Shown piece after piece: positions 14,823-22,672 of a stretch of 33,025 nucleotides of DNA. Both the position numbers and the translations under genes were made by a program. Position 1 is the stretch's first letter, and the number at the start of each line of letters is the position of its first letter. Below the pieces are notes generated by a model that saw only the letters and a list, made by a program, of their open reading frames with translations, was not told the DNA's origin and did no database searches. The DNA is from Synergistaceae bacterium (lineage in GTDB: Bacteria; Synergistota; Synergistia; Synergistales; Aminobacteriaceae), in contig JAISQE010000064.1 of the NCBI GenBank assembly GCA_031274425.1, forward strand, positions 1-33,025, written 5' to 3'.

Positions 14823-17762
14823 TCATTGGGTCGTGGATTGCTGCTGCAGTTGGGCCGTGACGCTCGAAAGCCAACTCGCCTGCTGCATCAGCTGGGAGAG
14901 GCTGACCTCGGCCGCGGAGAACTGCGCGTAAAGGCTTTCTTGTTTCGCCAAAAGACGCCTTTCGAAATCCGTCAAGTACTTGTCGATCGATTTGATCTCC
15001 TCGTCGATGGCGTTCATCTCGCGGACCACGGCGCCCTGAGCGGCCGCCACTCCGGCGGCGACCTCCTTGTTGGTGGCCTTGATCATGTCGTCCACGAAGG
15101 TCTGCATCTGCCCCGCGAAGTTGGTGACCAGCATGGACACGTCCTCGGCGTTGTTCTCCAGCGCCGCCATGAAAACGCTGGTGTCGAAGTTCAGCTCGCC
15201 GGTTTGTCCCTGCGTCGTCATTTCGCCGTCCGATTTGAGTTTGATGCCGATCTGGGAAAGGGCGTTGTATTGGTAGTTCACGCCCAGCGACGACAGGACG
15301 TGGGCCGAACCTCCGAGAAGAATTTGCTGATCGGTTCCCGCTCGGATCACCAGCTTGTCCCCCTCCACCGCGGCCTTGGCGAAAAGGGTGGTCTCTTCTT
15401 TTCCATACGAGTTGATGGTCACCAGGTGCAAGGGGTTGTCCAGGCCGTCGATCTTGGGGGCGTTGATCCTGTCCGCGATGTCCTTGAGCGTGTCGCCCGG
15501 ACTGACGGGGATGGAGGCGACGCGGGACCCCGCGGCGACGGTGAAGCTCCCCGCGTTGACGATGCCGTTTTGCAGCATCGTGCCATAGATCGTGTTGCGG
15601 CTGGCGCGCTCGGTGAAGGCCGTTGCGTAGGTCTGGGAGGTCAAGCGGCGCATGGAGTTTTTCGTGCTGCGCAGGAGGGAGTTCCCATTCAGAAGCCCCC
15701 ACTTCATACGGAAATCGTCGCTGTCCAGCGTGGCTTTTTTGGTCTCGTCCACCTCTTTTTCCGTCATACGCGTGTTGATCCACGTCAAGATGTCGTTATA
15801 GGCGGTGAGAAAGTCCTGCAGCGAGGTGACGGCGGTCTCCGCGTTCTGGGAAACGTCGAGCGACACGCGCCCCAAGCCCTTCAAATCGATGGTCATTCCG
15901 GTGATCAGCGTGATATCGTAGCCCTCTCCGATGCGGTTGGAGGAGGAGAAGTGTTTCTGGCCGTCCAGCATCAGCTCCGCGTCCTGGGCCGCCGTGTAGT
16001 GCTCCTCGTCCATCAGGTCAAACCCCAGCACGGCCAGAGTGCCGTTGCCGTCGTCGCTCAGGTAGAAGGTGTTGGTGTTGGTGGTGTAATCGACGGTGTA
16101 CGTCTTGCCGTACGTCGGGGTGTTCGTGTGCGGAGTAGGGGATCCGGTCGGAGTCTTCCACGTTATCGTGAGTTTATGGTGCGTGGGATCCGTGGCGTCA
16201 AGATCAGGGGTAAAATCCCAATCAGCAGGAGGAGAGGGGGAAGAGACTTCGAAAGTTAGGCCATTGTAAGTTATTGTGTGTGTCCCCTGCGGTATGAGAC
16301 TACCAGGGGCAGGCCCGAACGTGCCGTTGTGCGGTAGGCTGACTGTATCCGTCGCGTTGCGCGTGACGGCAATCGTCTCCGACGTGCCGTCGGCTCTTTG
16401 CAAGGTAATGTCATAGGAAGTGTCCGGTTCGGGAGCGTCTCCCGCCCCTCCCGTGTACCATTGGACCACCGGCTCTCCACCGGGGCCCTGCACGATGTCG
16501 AAATCGAGTCCTTCCCTCCATACCCGGCTTCCCGCTTGCTGGATCGTGGTGGTTCCCGCCGCGAAATCGGCGTAAGTTGGAACCCCGGCGCTCGTGAGCA
16601 CGTCCTGGTTGCCGCGCGTGATGTCGAAGGTGAACACCTCGCCTCCGACGGCGGTGTACGTGATCTCGTAACTACTTCCATCTACCGGCTTATTGACGCC
16701 TAGCCAGTGTATCGAGCCGTCGGGCGCCACCTGAAAATCGGGGGAGGCTCCCGTATTGGAATAAGTGTTGCCGTCGGACGTAATGGAAACGCTGTTCCCG
16801 GAGAGCGGCGTAAAAGGCAAGACGCCCTGGTCCACGTCGCTGCCCGCGGAACGCGTAGCCGTCCTGGTATAGGTCTCTCCCCCATACGCGACGTATTTGT
16901 CCTGATAAGCGGCTCCCGGGGGAGGGATGAGGGGGTCGCTGTTCCGCCAGCGAATCCGGTTGCCGTTCACGATGTCGAAATCCACGCCCTCCTTGTAGCT
17001 TGTACCATTCTCGTCTTTGACGGTCAAAGCCCCGCCGTTGATTCCGCCGAGTTCCACGTCGAGGTAGTAGGCGAGGTCCAGATTGGGGTCGGCGTTTTTG
17101 GAGTCCACGTTGAAGAGCAGCATGTCGTAGGCGTTCGCGGAGCGCGTTATCGACGCCGTGTGCGGCGTGTTGCCCAGGCCGGTGTTGTCGCTTTTCAGAA
17201 CGAGCCGGTGATTTGAACCCTCGGGAACGACGGTCGCCGTCACCGCCACAGGGGGGACCTGCGTCTTGAACTTCGTGTTGATCTTGTCGGCGAGGGACTG
17301 GAGAGTGTCGTCCTCAGAGACGTCCACCCGCACTTTGTGCCCTCCGGCGTTCACGTAGAAGTAGCTGTCGTTGGTAACCAATTTTTGATCCGCGGAAAAG
17401 TTGTTGGAGCGGCTGGTCTGTCCCTGGGCCAGTTTCAGGACCTCCAGGTCGTACACGTTGATCGCGGCGTCCGCGTTGACGGTCGCGGTGAGGACGCCTT
17501 TATACGACGTATTGCGGTCTATTCTCTCGATCTCGACCTGTTTTGCCTTGAACGTGGAAGACAGCTTCAAGGGCGATAAAGCGCTTTGCAGAGCCTGCAT
17601 GGAAACCCGAAGCTCTTCCCACAGGGTTTTCTTCAGCTCCAGCTTGTCGCGCTTGTCCAATATGACGTAAGCGGGTTTTTTCGCGTTTTCCAGCATCTGC
17701 GTCACCATGCTGTCCCAGTCTATACCAGACGCGATGCCTGTAATAGACATATCCGCCATCAT
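14823..17762 (-). CDS. fliD: Flagellar filament cap protein FliD, unusually long (979 residues)
   Basis: FliD (HAP2) caps the growing flagellum outside the cell and helps flagellin fold in. The N-terminal cap domain is clear (SITGIASGIDWDSMVTQML, residues 6-24). FliD_C-type sequence runs from about 590 to the end, with a coiled-coil C-terminus (EMNAIDEEIKSIDKYLTDFE...). Typical FliD is 450-650 residues. The excess here is residues 250-565, four degenerate beta modules with the pattern G-x-DF-x-I...W...P...Y-x-I-x-Y at about 257-309, 342-388, 418-473 and 514-565. The start is ATG 17762 or 17759, with AGGAGG at 17768-17773. The open frame to 17852 is not supported. A - strand extended -10 (TGGTATAAA, 17887-17879) may drive it. 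Confidence 0.93.
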   Translation of the reverse strand: MMADMSITGIASGIDWDSMVTQMLENAKKPAYVILDKRDKLELKKTLWEELRVSMQALQSALSPLKLSSTFKAKQVEIERIDRNTSYKGVLTATVNADAAINVYDLEVLKLAQGQTSRSNNFSADQKLVTNDSYFYVNAGGHKVRVDVSEDDTLQSLADKINTKFKTQVPPVAVTATVVPEGSNHRLVLKSDNTGLGNTPHTASITRSANAYDMLLFNVDSKNADPNLDLAYYLDVELGGINGGALTVKDENGTSYKEGVDFDIVNGNRIRWRNSDPLIPPPGAAYQDKYVAYGGETYTRTATRSAGSDVDQGVLPFTPLSGNSVSITSDGNTYSNTGASPDFQVAPDGSIHWLGVNKPVDGSSYEITYTAVGGEVFTFDITRGNQDVLTSAGVPTYADFAAGTTTIQQAGSRVWREGLDFDIVQGPGGEPVVQWYTGGAGDAPEPDTSYDITLQRADGTSETIAVTRNATDTVSLPHNGTFGPAPGSLIPQGTHTITYNGLTFEVSSPSPPADWDFTPDLDATDPTHHKLTITWKTPTGSPTPHTNTPTYGKTYTVDYTTNTNTFYLSDDGNGTLAVLGFDLMDEEHYTAAQDAELMLDGQKHFSSSNRIGEGYDITLITGMTIDLKGLGRVSLDVSQNAETAVTSLQDFLTAYNDILTWINTRMTEKEVDETKKATLDSDDFRMKWGLLNGNSLLRSTKNSMRRLTSQTYATAFTERASRNTIYGTMLQNGIVNAGSFTVAAGSRVASIPVSPGDTLKDIADRINAPKIDGLDNPLHLVTINSYGKEETTLFAKAAVEGDKLVIRAGTDQQILLGGSAHVLSSLGVNYQYNALSQIGIKLKSDGEMTTQGQTGELNFDTSVFMAALENNAEDVSMLVTNFAGQMQTFVDDMIKATNKEVAAGVAAAQGAVVREMNAIDEEIKSIDKYLTDFERRLLAKQESLYAQFSAAEVSLSQLMQQASWLSSVTAQLQQQSTTQ

Positions 17763-17952
17763 TAACGCCTCCTGCCATAGCAAAAATATAATCCTATCCC
17801 GTTTTGTATCGGAAACTTCAAGCGTCGTCTTGAGATCGAGCCGATACTTCACGATACTTCGTTGCGCCTCGACGTTATTTTATACCAAAATGTCGAACAA
17901 TTCCGATGAGCGCTTTACTTAAAAAAGATTTCTATATCTCTTTCACCTTCTA

Positions 17953-17961
17953 TGCTACAAT
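17953..17961 (+). promoter_or_regulatory. Extended -10 promoter for the 18021 gene
   Basis: TGCTACAAT fits the TGn-TANNNT extended -10 form, about 60 bases before the next + strand gene. No clear -35 was seen. Confidence 0.4.
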
Positions 17962-18020
17962 GGGGTGCGTTGTGGACAGGGGCGGCGGCTTGTCGTCGTC
18001 ATCGATAGGGGGGATTCCTC

Positions 18021-18614
18021 ATGAAGGTTTACATAGACGGGCAGGAATATTCCGATCTGCTCGGCAACGCGGACGCCGCGTCCATTCTGAACGTCGTCAG
18101 AGGAGAGGCGTCCCGGAACGGGCGTGTCGTTACGGAGATTCGCCTGGACGACGTGGTTATGGACGAAGAAGCTTTTTTGAACGTCACCGGGGGCTTGGCG
18201 GCGCGCTTCACCTCGCAGCCCGTAAGAGAACTCGTTCACGATTCGCTGGATGGGGCGCTGGACTATATTCCCAGGCTGACGAAGGGGCTCGAGGAAATCG
18301 CCCTCCATTTCGAGAAAAACGAGATCGCCGTCGGGCAGGGGAAACTGGCCGACGCGGCGGACGGATTGGATTGGCTTTTGCTTGTTTTCCGAAACTGCAG
18401 CGCCCTCCTGGCTATCGAAGAAGAAATGAGCGAATCGGGACTCGACGAATTGAAATCCTCGCTTTCCGAAAGCGTCAACTCTCTCGGCACATTGCACGCG
18501 GAGCGCAAGTATCTCCCCATGGCTCTTTGCATCCGCCAAAAACTCATCCCGGAAATCGAAAATTTTTCCGTGCACGTTCAAAGACTGCGCGATCTGGGGG
18601 CTTCCACTCAATAA
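18021..18614 (+). CDS. Hypothetical protein, possibly flagellum-associated
   Basis: I do not recognise this 197-residue protein. It starts with a small beta-rich segment (MKVYIDGQEYSDLLG, then VVTEIRLDDVVMDEEAFL to about residue 55). A long helical part follows, including LVHDSLDGALDYIPRLTKGL, a conserved-looking ADGLDWLLLVFRNCSALL near 112-130, and amphipathic helices to the end. There is no signal peptide or membrane segment, so it is cytoplasmic. AGGGGGG (18007-18013) precedes ATG 18021 by seven bases. It is divergent from fliD and 41 bases before a membrane protein gene. The helical body and the position suggest a flagellar chaperone or secretion accessory, but this is only context. Confidence 0.8.
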   Translation: MKVYIDGQEYSDLLGNADAASILNVVRGEASRNGRVVTEIRLDDVVMDEEAFLNVTGGLAARFTSQPVRELVHDSLDGALDYIPRLTKGLEEIALHFEKNEIAVGQGKLADAADGLDWLLLVFRNCSALLAIEEEMSESGLDELKSSLSESVNSLGTLHAERKYLPMALCIRQKLIPEIENFSVHVQRLRDLGASTQ

Positions 18615-18655
18615 CTTCTTTGTTGAGGGGCATCTAGGAAAGAGGAGGGGATCTA

Positions 18656-19720
18656 TTGTCCCTTCGTAAAGGGTTGGTCGTCTTTATTCTGCTTGCCTTC
18701 GGAGCGAGCGGCGTCATTTTGGCTAAAAGCGTGGATCGCGAAACGATACGGTCTCTGTTGGGCGCGGATAAACGTTTTCTGCTCGCGGCCGTGGGGTTGA
18801 TTTTCGCGGCGTGGTGTTGCGACGCGGTGCGCTTTTGCGCTCTCGCGCGGGCCGCGCACGAGCACGTTCCTTTTAAATTGGGAGTCATCCTGACGTGGCT
18901 GCACTACTTCGGCTGCGCCGTAACCCCGATGCAAAGCGGAGGAGGGCCGTTTCAAGTCTATGTCTTGTATAAAAAAGGCATCGCCGTGGGAAAGGGCATC
19001 GCCATCACCCTGATCCGCACGATGCTGACGGTCTTGATTCTGAGTTTCATCGTCCCCACGGCGCTCTTCATCGACCCCGCCCTCATGGACGGAAGCCCCT
19101 TCATCAAAGGGATGGTGGGGTATGTTTTTGTCGTCATCTTCTGCACGTGGCTCTTCGTCGCCTACACCATCTTACGCCCCGACTCCATCAAGCGCCTGGG
19201 GAAAACGCTGCTGATATGGATGAAAAATTTGAAATTGCTGCGGCCCCATAAGGTAAAAGGATATTTTCAATGGTTGGATCGCGAAATGGACAATTACAAC
19301 TTGAACTTCAGGCTGACCTTTTCCAGCGGGTTCGTCTATTCGGTCGTCGCCATCTTCTTTTCCGTGCTTTACCTTTTGTGCATTTTTTCCGTGCTGCCGG
19401 TCTTGATGCGTTCCGTGGGGCTGCCCTTCAACTTCACGCAGACGCTCTCCATTCAGGCGGTCTTCATGTTCGTGCTCTATTTCATTCCCACCCCCGGCGC
19501 CAGCGGCGTGGCCGAAAGCGGGGGGGCCGTTCTTTTCGGAACGCTGATGCCGTGGAATATGGCGGGGATCATGGCGGTCATCTGGCGCTTTTTTACGGAA
19601 TACATCTCGATTTTTATGGGAGTCGTCGTCGTCGTCAGATTCTTGGGCTGGGGAGTCACCGAAGACCTGCACCAGGGAACCTCTCCCGAAGAAGAAGCCC
19701 GGCGACTGAAAAACGGATGA
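18656..19720 (+). CDS. UPF0104 / lysylphosphatidylglycerol synthetase-type flippase-like membrane protein
   Basis: This 354-residue inner-membrane protein of the LPG-synthase transmembrane (UPF0104, YbhN-like) family has about eight hydrophobic helices, starting at 7-25, 40-58 and 115-140. The family marks are TPMQSGGGPFQVYVLYKKGI, near residue 90, with RTMLTVLIL after it, and YFIPTPGASGVAESGGAVLF near 275-294. Relatives move or modify lipids (flippase domain of MprF; lipid carriers), and the substrate is unknown. The start is TTG 18656, with GGAGGGG at 18644-18650. The TGA overlaps the ATG of the next gene, so the two are coupled and probably act on the same lipid or envelope component. Confidence 0.88.
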   Translation: MSLRKGLVVFILLAFGASGVILAKSVDRETIRSLLGADKRFLLAAVGLIFAAWCCDAVRFCALARAAHEHVPFKLGVILTWLHYFGCAVTPMQSGGGPFQVYVLYKKGIAVGKGIAITLIRTMLTVLILSFIVPTALFIDPALMDGSPFIKGMVGYVFVVIFCTWLFVAYTILRPDSIKRLGKTLLIWMKNLKLLRPHKVKGYFQWLDREMDNYNLNFRLTFSSGFVYSVVAIFFSVLYLLCIFSVLPVLMRSVGLPFNFTQTLSIQAVFMFVLYFIPTPGASGVAESGGAVLFGTLMPWNMAGIMAVIWRFFTEYISIFMGVVVVVRFLGWGVTEDLHQGTSPEEEARRLKNG

Positions 19721-20310
19721 GCCCGGAGTCGGCGGAGATGAAATTTCGCGTCGCCCAATCCATCGGAGAAAAGGCTTTTCGACTGCGGGGCGCGGTGTGG
19801 ACTTTGCTCTTCGTTGCGATCATCCTGCTGGCCCACCCCAGCCGGCGCTCCATACTGTGGGGGCTTCCCTGGGTCGCTTTGGGGCAGTTGCTTCGTTTTT
19901 GGGCCGTGGGCTGCATCGGCCGCTACAGAGGGGAGAAGGTGGGGGCGAGAGCGCTGACGACGTGGGGGCCTTACGCTTTCGTGAGAAACCCTCTCTACGT
20001 CGGCAACGGCCTTATCGGCCTCGGCTGGGGATTGATGGCGGGTTTTTTGCCCGTGTTGATTTTTGTTATAACGTTCGTTTTGCTGTATACTGTCCTCATA
20101 GTTCCTCACGAGGAATCGTTTCTTTCGGAAAAGTTCGGAGCGGAGTATAGTCGATACAAGGAAAGAACCGGCGGATTTTTTCCTGTGGCGTGGCCGAGAG
20201 GCCGGATTGCCGGCCCGTTCGATAAGCGGGTTTTGTGGACCAGCGAGCGCCATTCTCTTTTGACTACCGTAGTGGGGAGTCTTTTGATCATCGCCAAGGG
20301 TCTGACTTAA
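19717..20310 (+). CDS. PEMT/isoprenylcysteine methyltransferase-like membrane protein
   Basis: This is a 197-residue membrane protein of the phospholipid/ICMT methyltransferase type, which uses S-adenosylmethionine at the membrane. Hydrophobic helices are near residues 28-40, 48-65, 88-100 and 105-130. The family core GPYAFVRNPLYVGNGLIGLG (near 85-104) and, after the last helix, PHEESFLSEKFGAEYSRYKE form the usual cofactor site. The start ATG 19717 overlaps the previous stop (ATGA), but ATG 19738 is also possible. The substrate is unknown; bacterial relatives methylate lipids, quinone-like or isoprenoid compounds. The coupling to the UPF0104 gene suggests a lipid role. Confidence 0.85.
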   Translation: MSPESAEMKFRVAQSIGEKAFRLRGAVWTLLFVAIILLAHPSRRSILWGLPWVALGQLLRFWAVGCIGRYRGEKVGARALTTWGPYAFVRNPLYVGNGLIGLGWGLMAGFLPVLIFVITFVLLYTVLIVPHEESFLSEKFGAEYSRYKERTGGFFPVAWPRGRIAGPFDKRVLWTSERHSLLTTVVGSLLIIAKGLT

Positions 20311-20388
20311 AGAAAAGGTTTTTCGATAGGTGAACGAGCGGCAAAAAGTCATCCGCGATGGTTGTTTAGTTTCTTTTGGAGGATAACG

Positions 20389-20976
20389 ATGAATTACGAC
20401 AAGAAACACAGGGAAAAGGACTTGACGGTAGAGGAGTTGCTTTCGGCCATATCGGAAACGGAATACCCGCAGTACATTATCGACGCCATATCCAGGATAC
20501 AGGCGTGGATGCTCGACACCGTGAACGCGCCGGCGGAACGGGGCATGGATCCCGTTACCGCCATGTTCGAGGACGGCGGGGAAATGGACATGGAGAAACT
20601 CTTCTCCGACTTGGAAAGCCTGGAGCAGTATGTGGACCTCATTCCCAACACGAGACGCCCGGAGGGACGATCCGACGTTATTGTGGTGAGCGTCAATCCC
20701 CCCGATTACGAATGCGGAGTGCGGACCGCGATCGACTACGCCGCTCTTTTCAATCGGAAGAACTGCAAGCGCGTCTGGGTGATCAGCGACACCTTCATTT
20801 TCGGGGACACCATCCACTACGCCGCTCATGTGGACGCTCTGGCGGAGCAGGGCGTCGCCCTTCGTTTCATCCTCGTCACGCCCTGGGGTTGGGTGGAGAT
20901 CCCGTTGAGCGGCAACATCGCCTCGAATCAACAATTTTTGTGGCGCAACACGATGAGAGGCACGGGAAATCATTGA
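20389..20976 (+). CDS. Hypothetical protein, possible Rossmann-like C-terminal domain
   Basis: I do not recognise this 195-residue protein. The N-terminal half is acidic and helical (LTVEELLSAISETEYPQYII, MDMEKLFSDLESLEQYVDLI). The second half alternates strand and helix (SDVIVVSVNPPDYE, ALFNRKNCKRVWVISDTFIF, VALRFILVTPWGWVEIPLSG), as in a small Rossmann or nucleotide-binding fold, but no nucleotide motif is evident. It is probably cytoplasmic. ATG 20389 is chosen because GGAGG (20378-20382) lies six bases before it. It stands alone, with a gap of 78 bases to the preceding gene, and ends at a very strong terminator shared with the encapsulin operon. Confidence 0.75.
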   Translation: MNYDKKHREKDLTVEELLSAISETEYPQYIIDAISRIQAWMLDTVNAPAERGMDPVTAMFEDGGEMDMEKLFSDLESLEQYVDLIPNTRRPEGRSDVIVVSVNPPDYECGVRTAIDYAALFNRKNCKRVWVISDTFIFGDTIHYAAHVDALAEQGVALRFILVTPWGWVEIPLSGNIASNQQFLWRNTMRGTGNH

Positions 20977-21003
20977 TTTGATTTTAAATTGATTTGATTT
21001 TAA
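20972..21003 (+). repeat. Exact 16-bp tandem duplication across a stop codon
   Basis: ATTGATTTGATTTTAA is repeated head to tail (20972-20987, 20988-21003). The first copy contains the TGA stop (20974-20976) of the preceding gene. It compares with 2013-2038 and 3049-3072. Confidence 0.9.
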
Positions 21004-21014
21004 TTCGGTGACGT

Positions 21015-21068
21015 AAAAATAATGAAAATGCCTTCGTCCCCAGAGGCGAAGGCATTTTCATTATTTTT
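21015..21068. terminator. Strong bidirectional terminator
   Basis: A perfect 22-bp stem, arms 21015-21036 and 21047-21068 with core AATGCCTTCG/CGAAGGCATT, has a 10-base loop. A-rich left and T-rich right ends give U-tracts in both directions. It terminates the hypothetical gene (+) and the encapsulin operon (-). Confidence 0.95.
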
Positions 21069-21091
21069 TTTTGCGAGGCCGTCGCTCGTCG

Positions 21092-21940
21092 CTAAACTTC
21101 TTCTTCGTACGCGCTTTCGTGGATCAACGAGATGACCGCTTCCGGGTTGATGACGTTGAAGGTGAAGGACTCGGCAAAAAAGAATTTTACCTTGGCTCCC
21201 TCGCGTCCGTCGTAACCCAAAGAGAGATCCTGCCCGACGATGAACTCGAAGTCCCCGCCTCTGCGGGAGAGCAGGTAGGACGTCCCCTCGATGGTGGATC
21301 GGACGATGTCCCCGCCCGTGATGTTCTTTACTTTTTCGGAAAGCGGGTAATGCCCGCTTCTCATGTAAATCGCGTCCCACAACGACGGAGAGGCCGCCAA
21401 GGCGTAGGGTCCTTGGACGGAGACGTCTCGAAATCGGTCGAGGGCCTTCGTCAGGGTTTTCAAAAGACGTCTCTCGAAGGAATGCTCATCCGCATCCACA
21501 TCCACGTCGAACTCGAACTCCACGGAGTCGTCGGAGCCCGCTTGAGACAAGCCCGTGATGCCGGCTGGTTTGAATCCGGCATAGACGATCTGTTCCTCGA
21601 ACTTCGCCATAGCGCGAGCGGCTTCCTCGAGGGGTTTCAAGTCCGGGTTCCGGCTTCCCCGGGCGATGTCGTCCAGCTCCCATATATCGACCAAGAAAGA
21701 CCGGCGCGATTCCACCAAGGGCAATACGGTATGAACGCCGTACTTCACCGGTTCGGACTGTTGCGGATCCAGATACAGCCTGCCCAGGGGATGCGCCGCG
21801 TAGTCCCAGCCCTTGGGGCCCACGAAATCCACTATCTTTCTCGCGGATAATGCCGATTGGAAGACCCGCCTTGCTTGTTCGTCCAGTTCTTCCCAGGCTT
21901 TTGGCAATATCATCGACGTCGAACGCCTTAAAATACTCAC
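21092..21940 (-). CDS. Encapsulin shell protein (family 1, linocin-M18 type)
   Basis: This is the shell subunit of a protein nanocompartment with the HK97 phage-capsid fold. The 282 residues carry the family landmarks: an N-terminal SILRRSTSMILPKAWEELDE helix that docks cargo, then ARKIVDFVGPKGWDYAAHPL. RRSFLVDIWELDDIARG marks the E-loop region. The C-terminal end carries GGDFEFIVGQDLSLGYDGRE and SFTFNVINPEAVISL. The start GTG 21940 with AAGGAGG (21950-21956) is chosen because encapsulins begin at this residue; the open frame to 22015 is artefactual. It is the second gene after an encapsulated ferritin, separated by 112 bases that carry two hairpins, and the pair forms an iron-storage compartment. 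Confidence 0.95.
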   Translation of the reverse strand: MSILRRSTSMILPKAWEELDEQARRVFQSALSARKIVDFVGPKGWDYAAHPLGRLYLDPQQSEPVKYGVHTVLPLVESRRSFLVDIWELDDIARGSRNPDLKPLEEAARAMAKFEEQIVYAGFKPAGITGLSQAGSDDSVEFEFDVDVDADEHSFERRLLKTLTKALDRFRDVSVQGPYALAASPSLWDAIYMRSGHYPLSEKVKNITGGDIVRSTIEGTSYLLSRRGGDFEFIVGQDLSLGYDGREGAKVKFFFAESFTFNVINPEAVISLIHESAYEEEV

Positions 21941-22000
21941 GTCAATCAACCTCCTTCTTGAAATCAATGTCCACTGTTCAAGCCAAAACCACGGCCAAAA

Positions 22001-22037
22001 CCGCGGGGCTCTCACACCCCGCGGGGGACTCGTCCCC
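22001..22037 (-). repeat. Two adjoining GC hairpins in the cargo-shell spacer
   Basis: CCGCGGGG (22001-22008) pairs with CCCCGCGG (22017-22024), and GGGGAC (22024-22029) pairs with GTCCCC (22032-22037). They share base 22024, so they abut or compete. The layout (GGGGCTC..CACCCC then GGGACTCGTCCC) resembles widely scattered intergenic palindromic repeats of anaerobes. They lie in the mRNA between the cargo and shell genes. Confidence 0.75.
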
Positions 22038-22052
22038 TGACCCCGTTAATTT

Positions 22053-22403
22053 TTACTTCAATTCACTATATCGTATCGCGCGAATCGAGAGATCGCCCTC
22101 CGAGCCGCCGGCTTTTCCGCCCTCGCCCGACTCCACCTCCGTCAGGGGAGCGGAGGTGAAAAGATACGTCCTCAGCCTCTCGTCCCAGCCCTCCATGTTG
22201 CGGCGCAGCCACTCGATCAGCATACAAGCGTGCTCGATTTCCTCGTCTCTATTGTGACCCACAATGTCCTTCAGCTCGGAGTCCGTCGCCGTGACGGCGC
22301 GCTGCTGGTAATAGCTCACGGCTTCCAGTTCCTCTTGAAGGCTTTTGAGTGCCCTCGCGTAATCGGCGGTTTTCGATTCCAACTTTTCCTCGATATATTG
22401 CAT
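22053..22403 (-). CDS. Encapsulated ferritin (EncFtn), encapsulin cargo
   Basis: This half-ferritin of 116 residues forms a di-iron ferroxidase site between two subunits and is packed in the encapsulin shell. EELEAVSYY (24-32) and HNRDEEIEH (50-58) match the Rhodospirillum rubrum EncFtn site, E25, E55 and H58 standing for its E32, E62 and H65. The tryptophan corresponding to W38 there is tyrosine here (Y31). LRTYLFTSAPLTEVE closes the domain. A Gly/Ser linker and a C-terminal tail GDLSIRAIRYSELK follow, where L-x-I-x-x-I probably docks in the shell. ATG 22403 follows an AGAGGAGGAG site at 22411-22420. It is the first gene of the operon. Confidence 0.93.
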   Translation of the reverse strand: MQYIEEKLESKTADYARALKSLQEELEAVSYYQQRAVTATDSELKDIVGHNRDEEIEHACMLIEWLRRNMEGWDERLRTYLFTSAPLTEVESGEGGKAGGSEGDLSIRAIRYSELK

Positions 22404-22535
22404 TAAGAAACTCCTCCTCTCGGATTTCTTTCGAACTCGGGTTCGATTTTTCGTATCGGCGATTCGCAACGCTCTGATTTTATGTTGAAGTGGATAAAAA
22501 GGCCAGAGAATAAGTCAGGAAATTGCATAAATAGT

Positions 22536-22623
22536 AAACGTTCAAACTCGCGGGGGCGGAGCCCGCTCCAAACGGCTCGACTCCGTTGTCGGTTCGCCGC
22601 TTGCCCCCTGAGCTTGAACGTTT
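22536..22623. repeat. 88-bp structured inverted-repeat element
   Basis: Arms 22536-22557 (AAACGTTCAA at the end) and 22603-22623 (TTGAACGTTT at the end) pair over about 20 bases with small gaps. The interior holds further hairpins (GGAGC..GCTCC near 22558-22569 and AACGG..CCGTT near 22571-22587). It lies between the chemoreceptor gene and the encFtn ribosome binding site. It may be a small mobile palindromic repeat or a structured RNA, and no protein is encoded. Confidence 0.7.
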
Positions 22624-22654
22624 TAGGAGGCTGCCCGAAACGAGCAGCCTCCTA
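22624..22654. terminator. Hairpin after the chemoreceptor gene
   Basis: TAGGAGGCTGC (22624-22634) pairs with GCAGCCTCCTA (22644-22654), an 11-bp perfect stem with a 9-base loop. It starts 19 bases past the chemoreceptor stop codon. No T-run follows on the - strand, so it would be a weak intrinsic terminator unless it works with the adjoining inverted repeat. Confidence 0.55.
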
Positions 22655-22672
22655 CGAGCTTTCCAAGTTTTT

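Noticed and set aside
14547-16259. 570-codon + strand frame antisense to fliD
   Set aside because: A codon-bias shadow; fliD on the - strand has recognisable domains throughout.
21941-22015. N-terminal extension of encapsulin from the longer open frame
   Set aside because: The family N-terminus and the AAGGAGG site fix the start at 21940.
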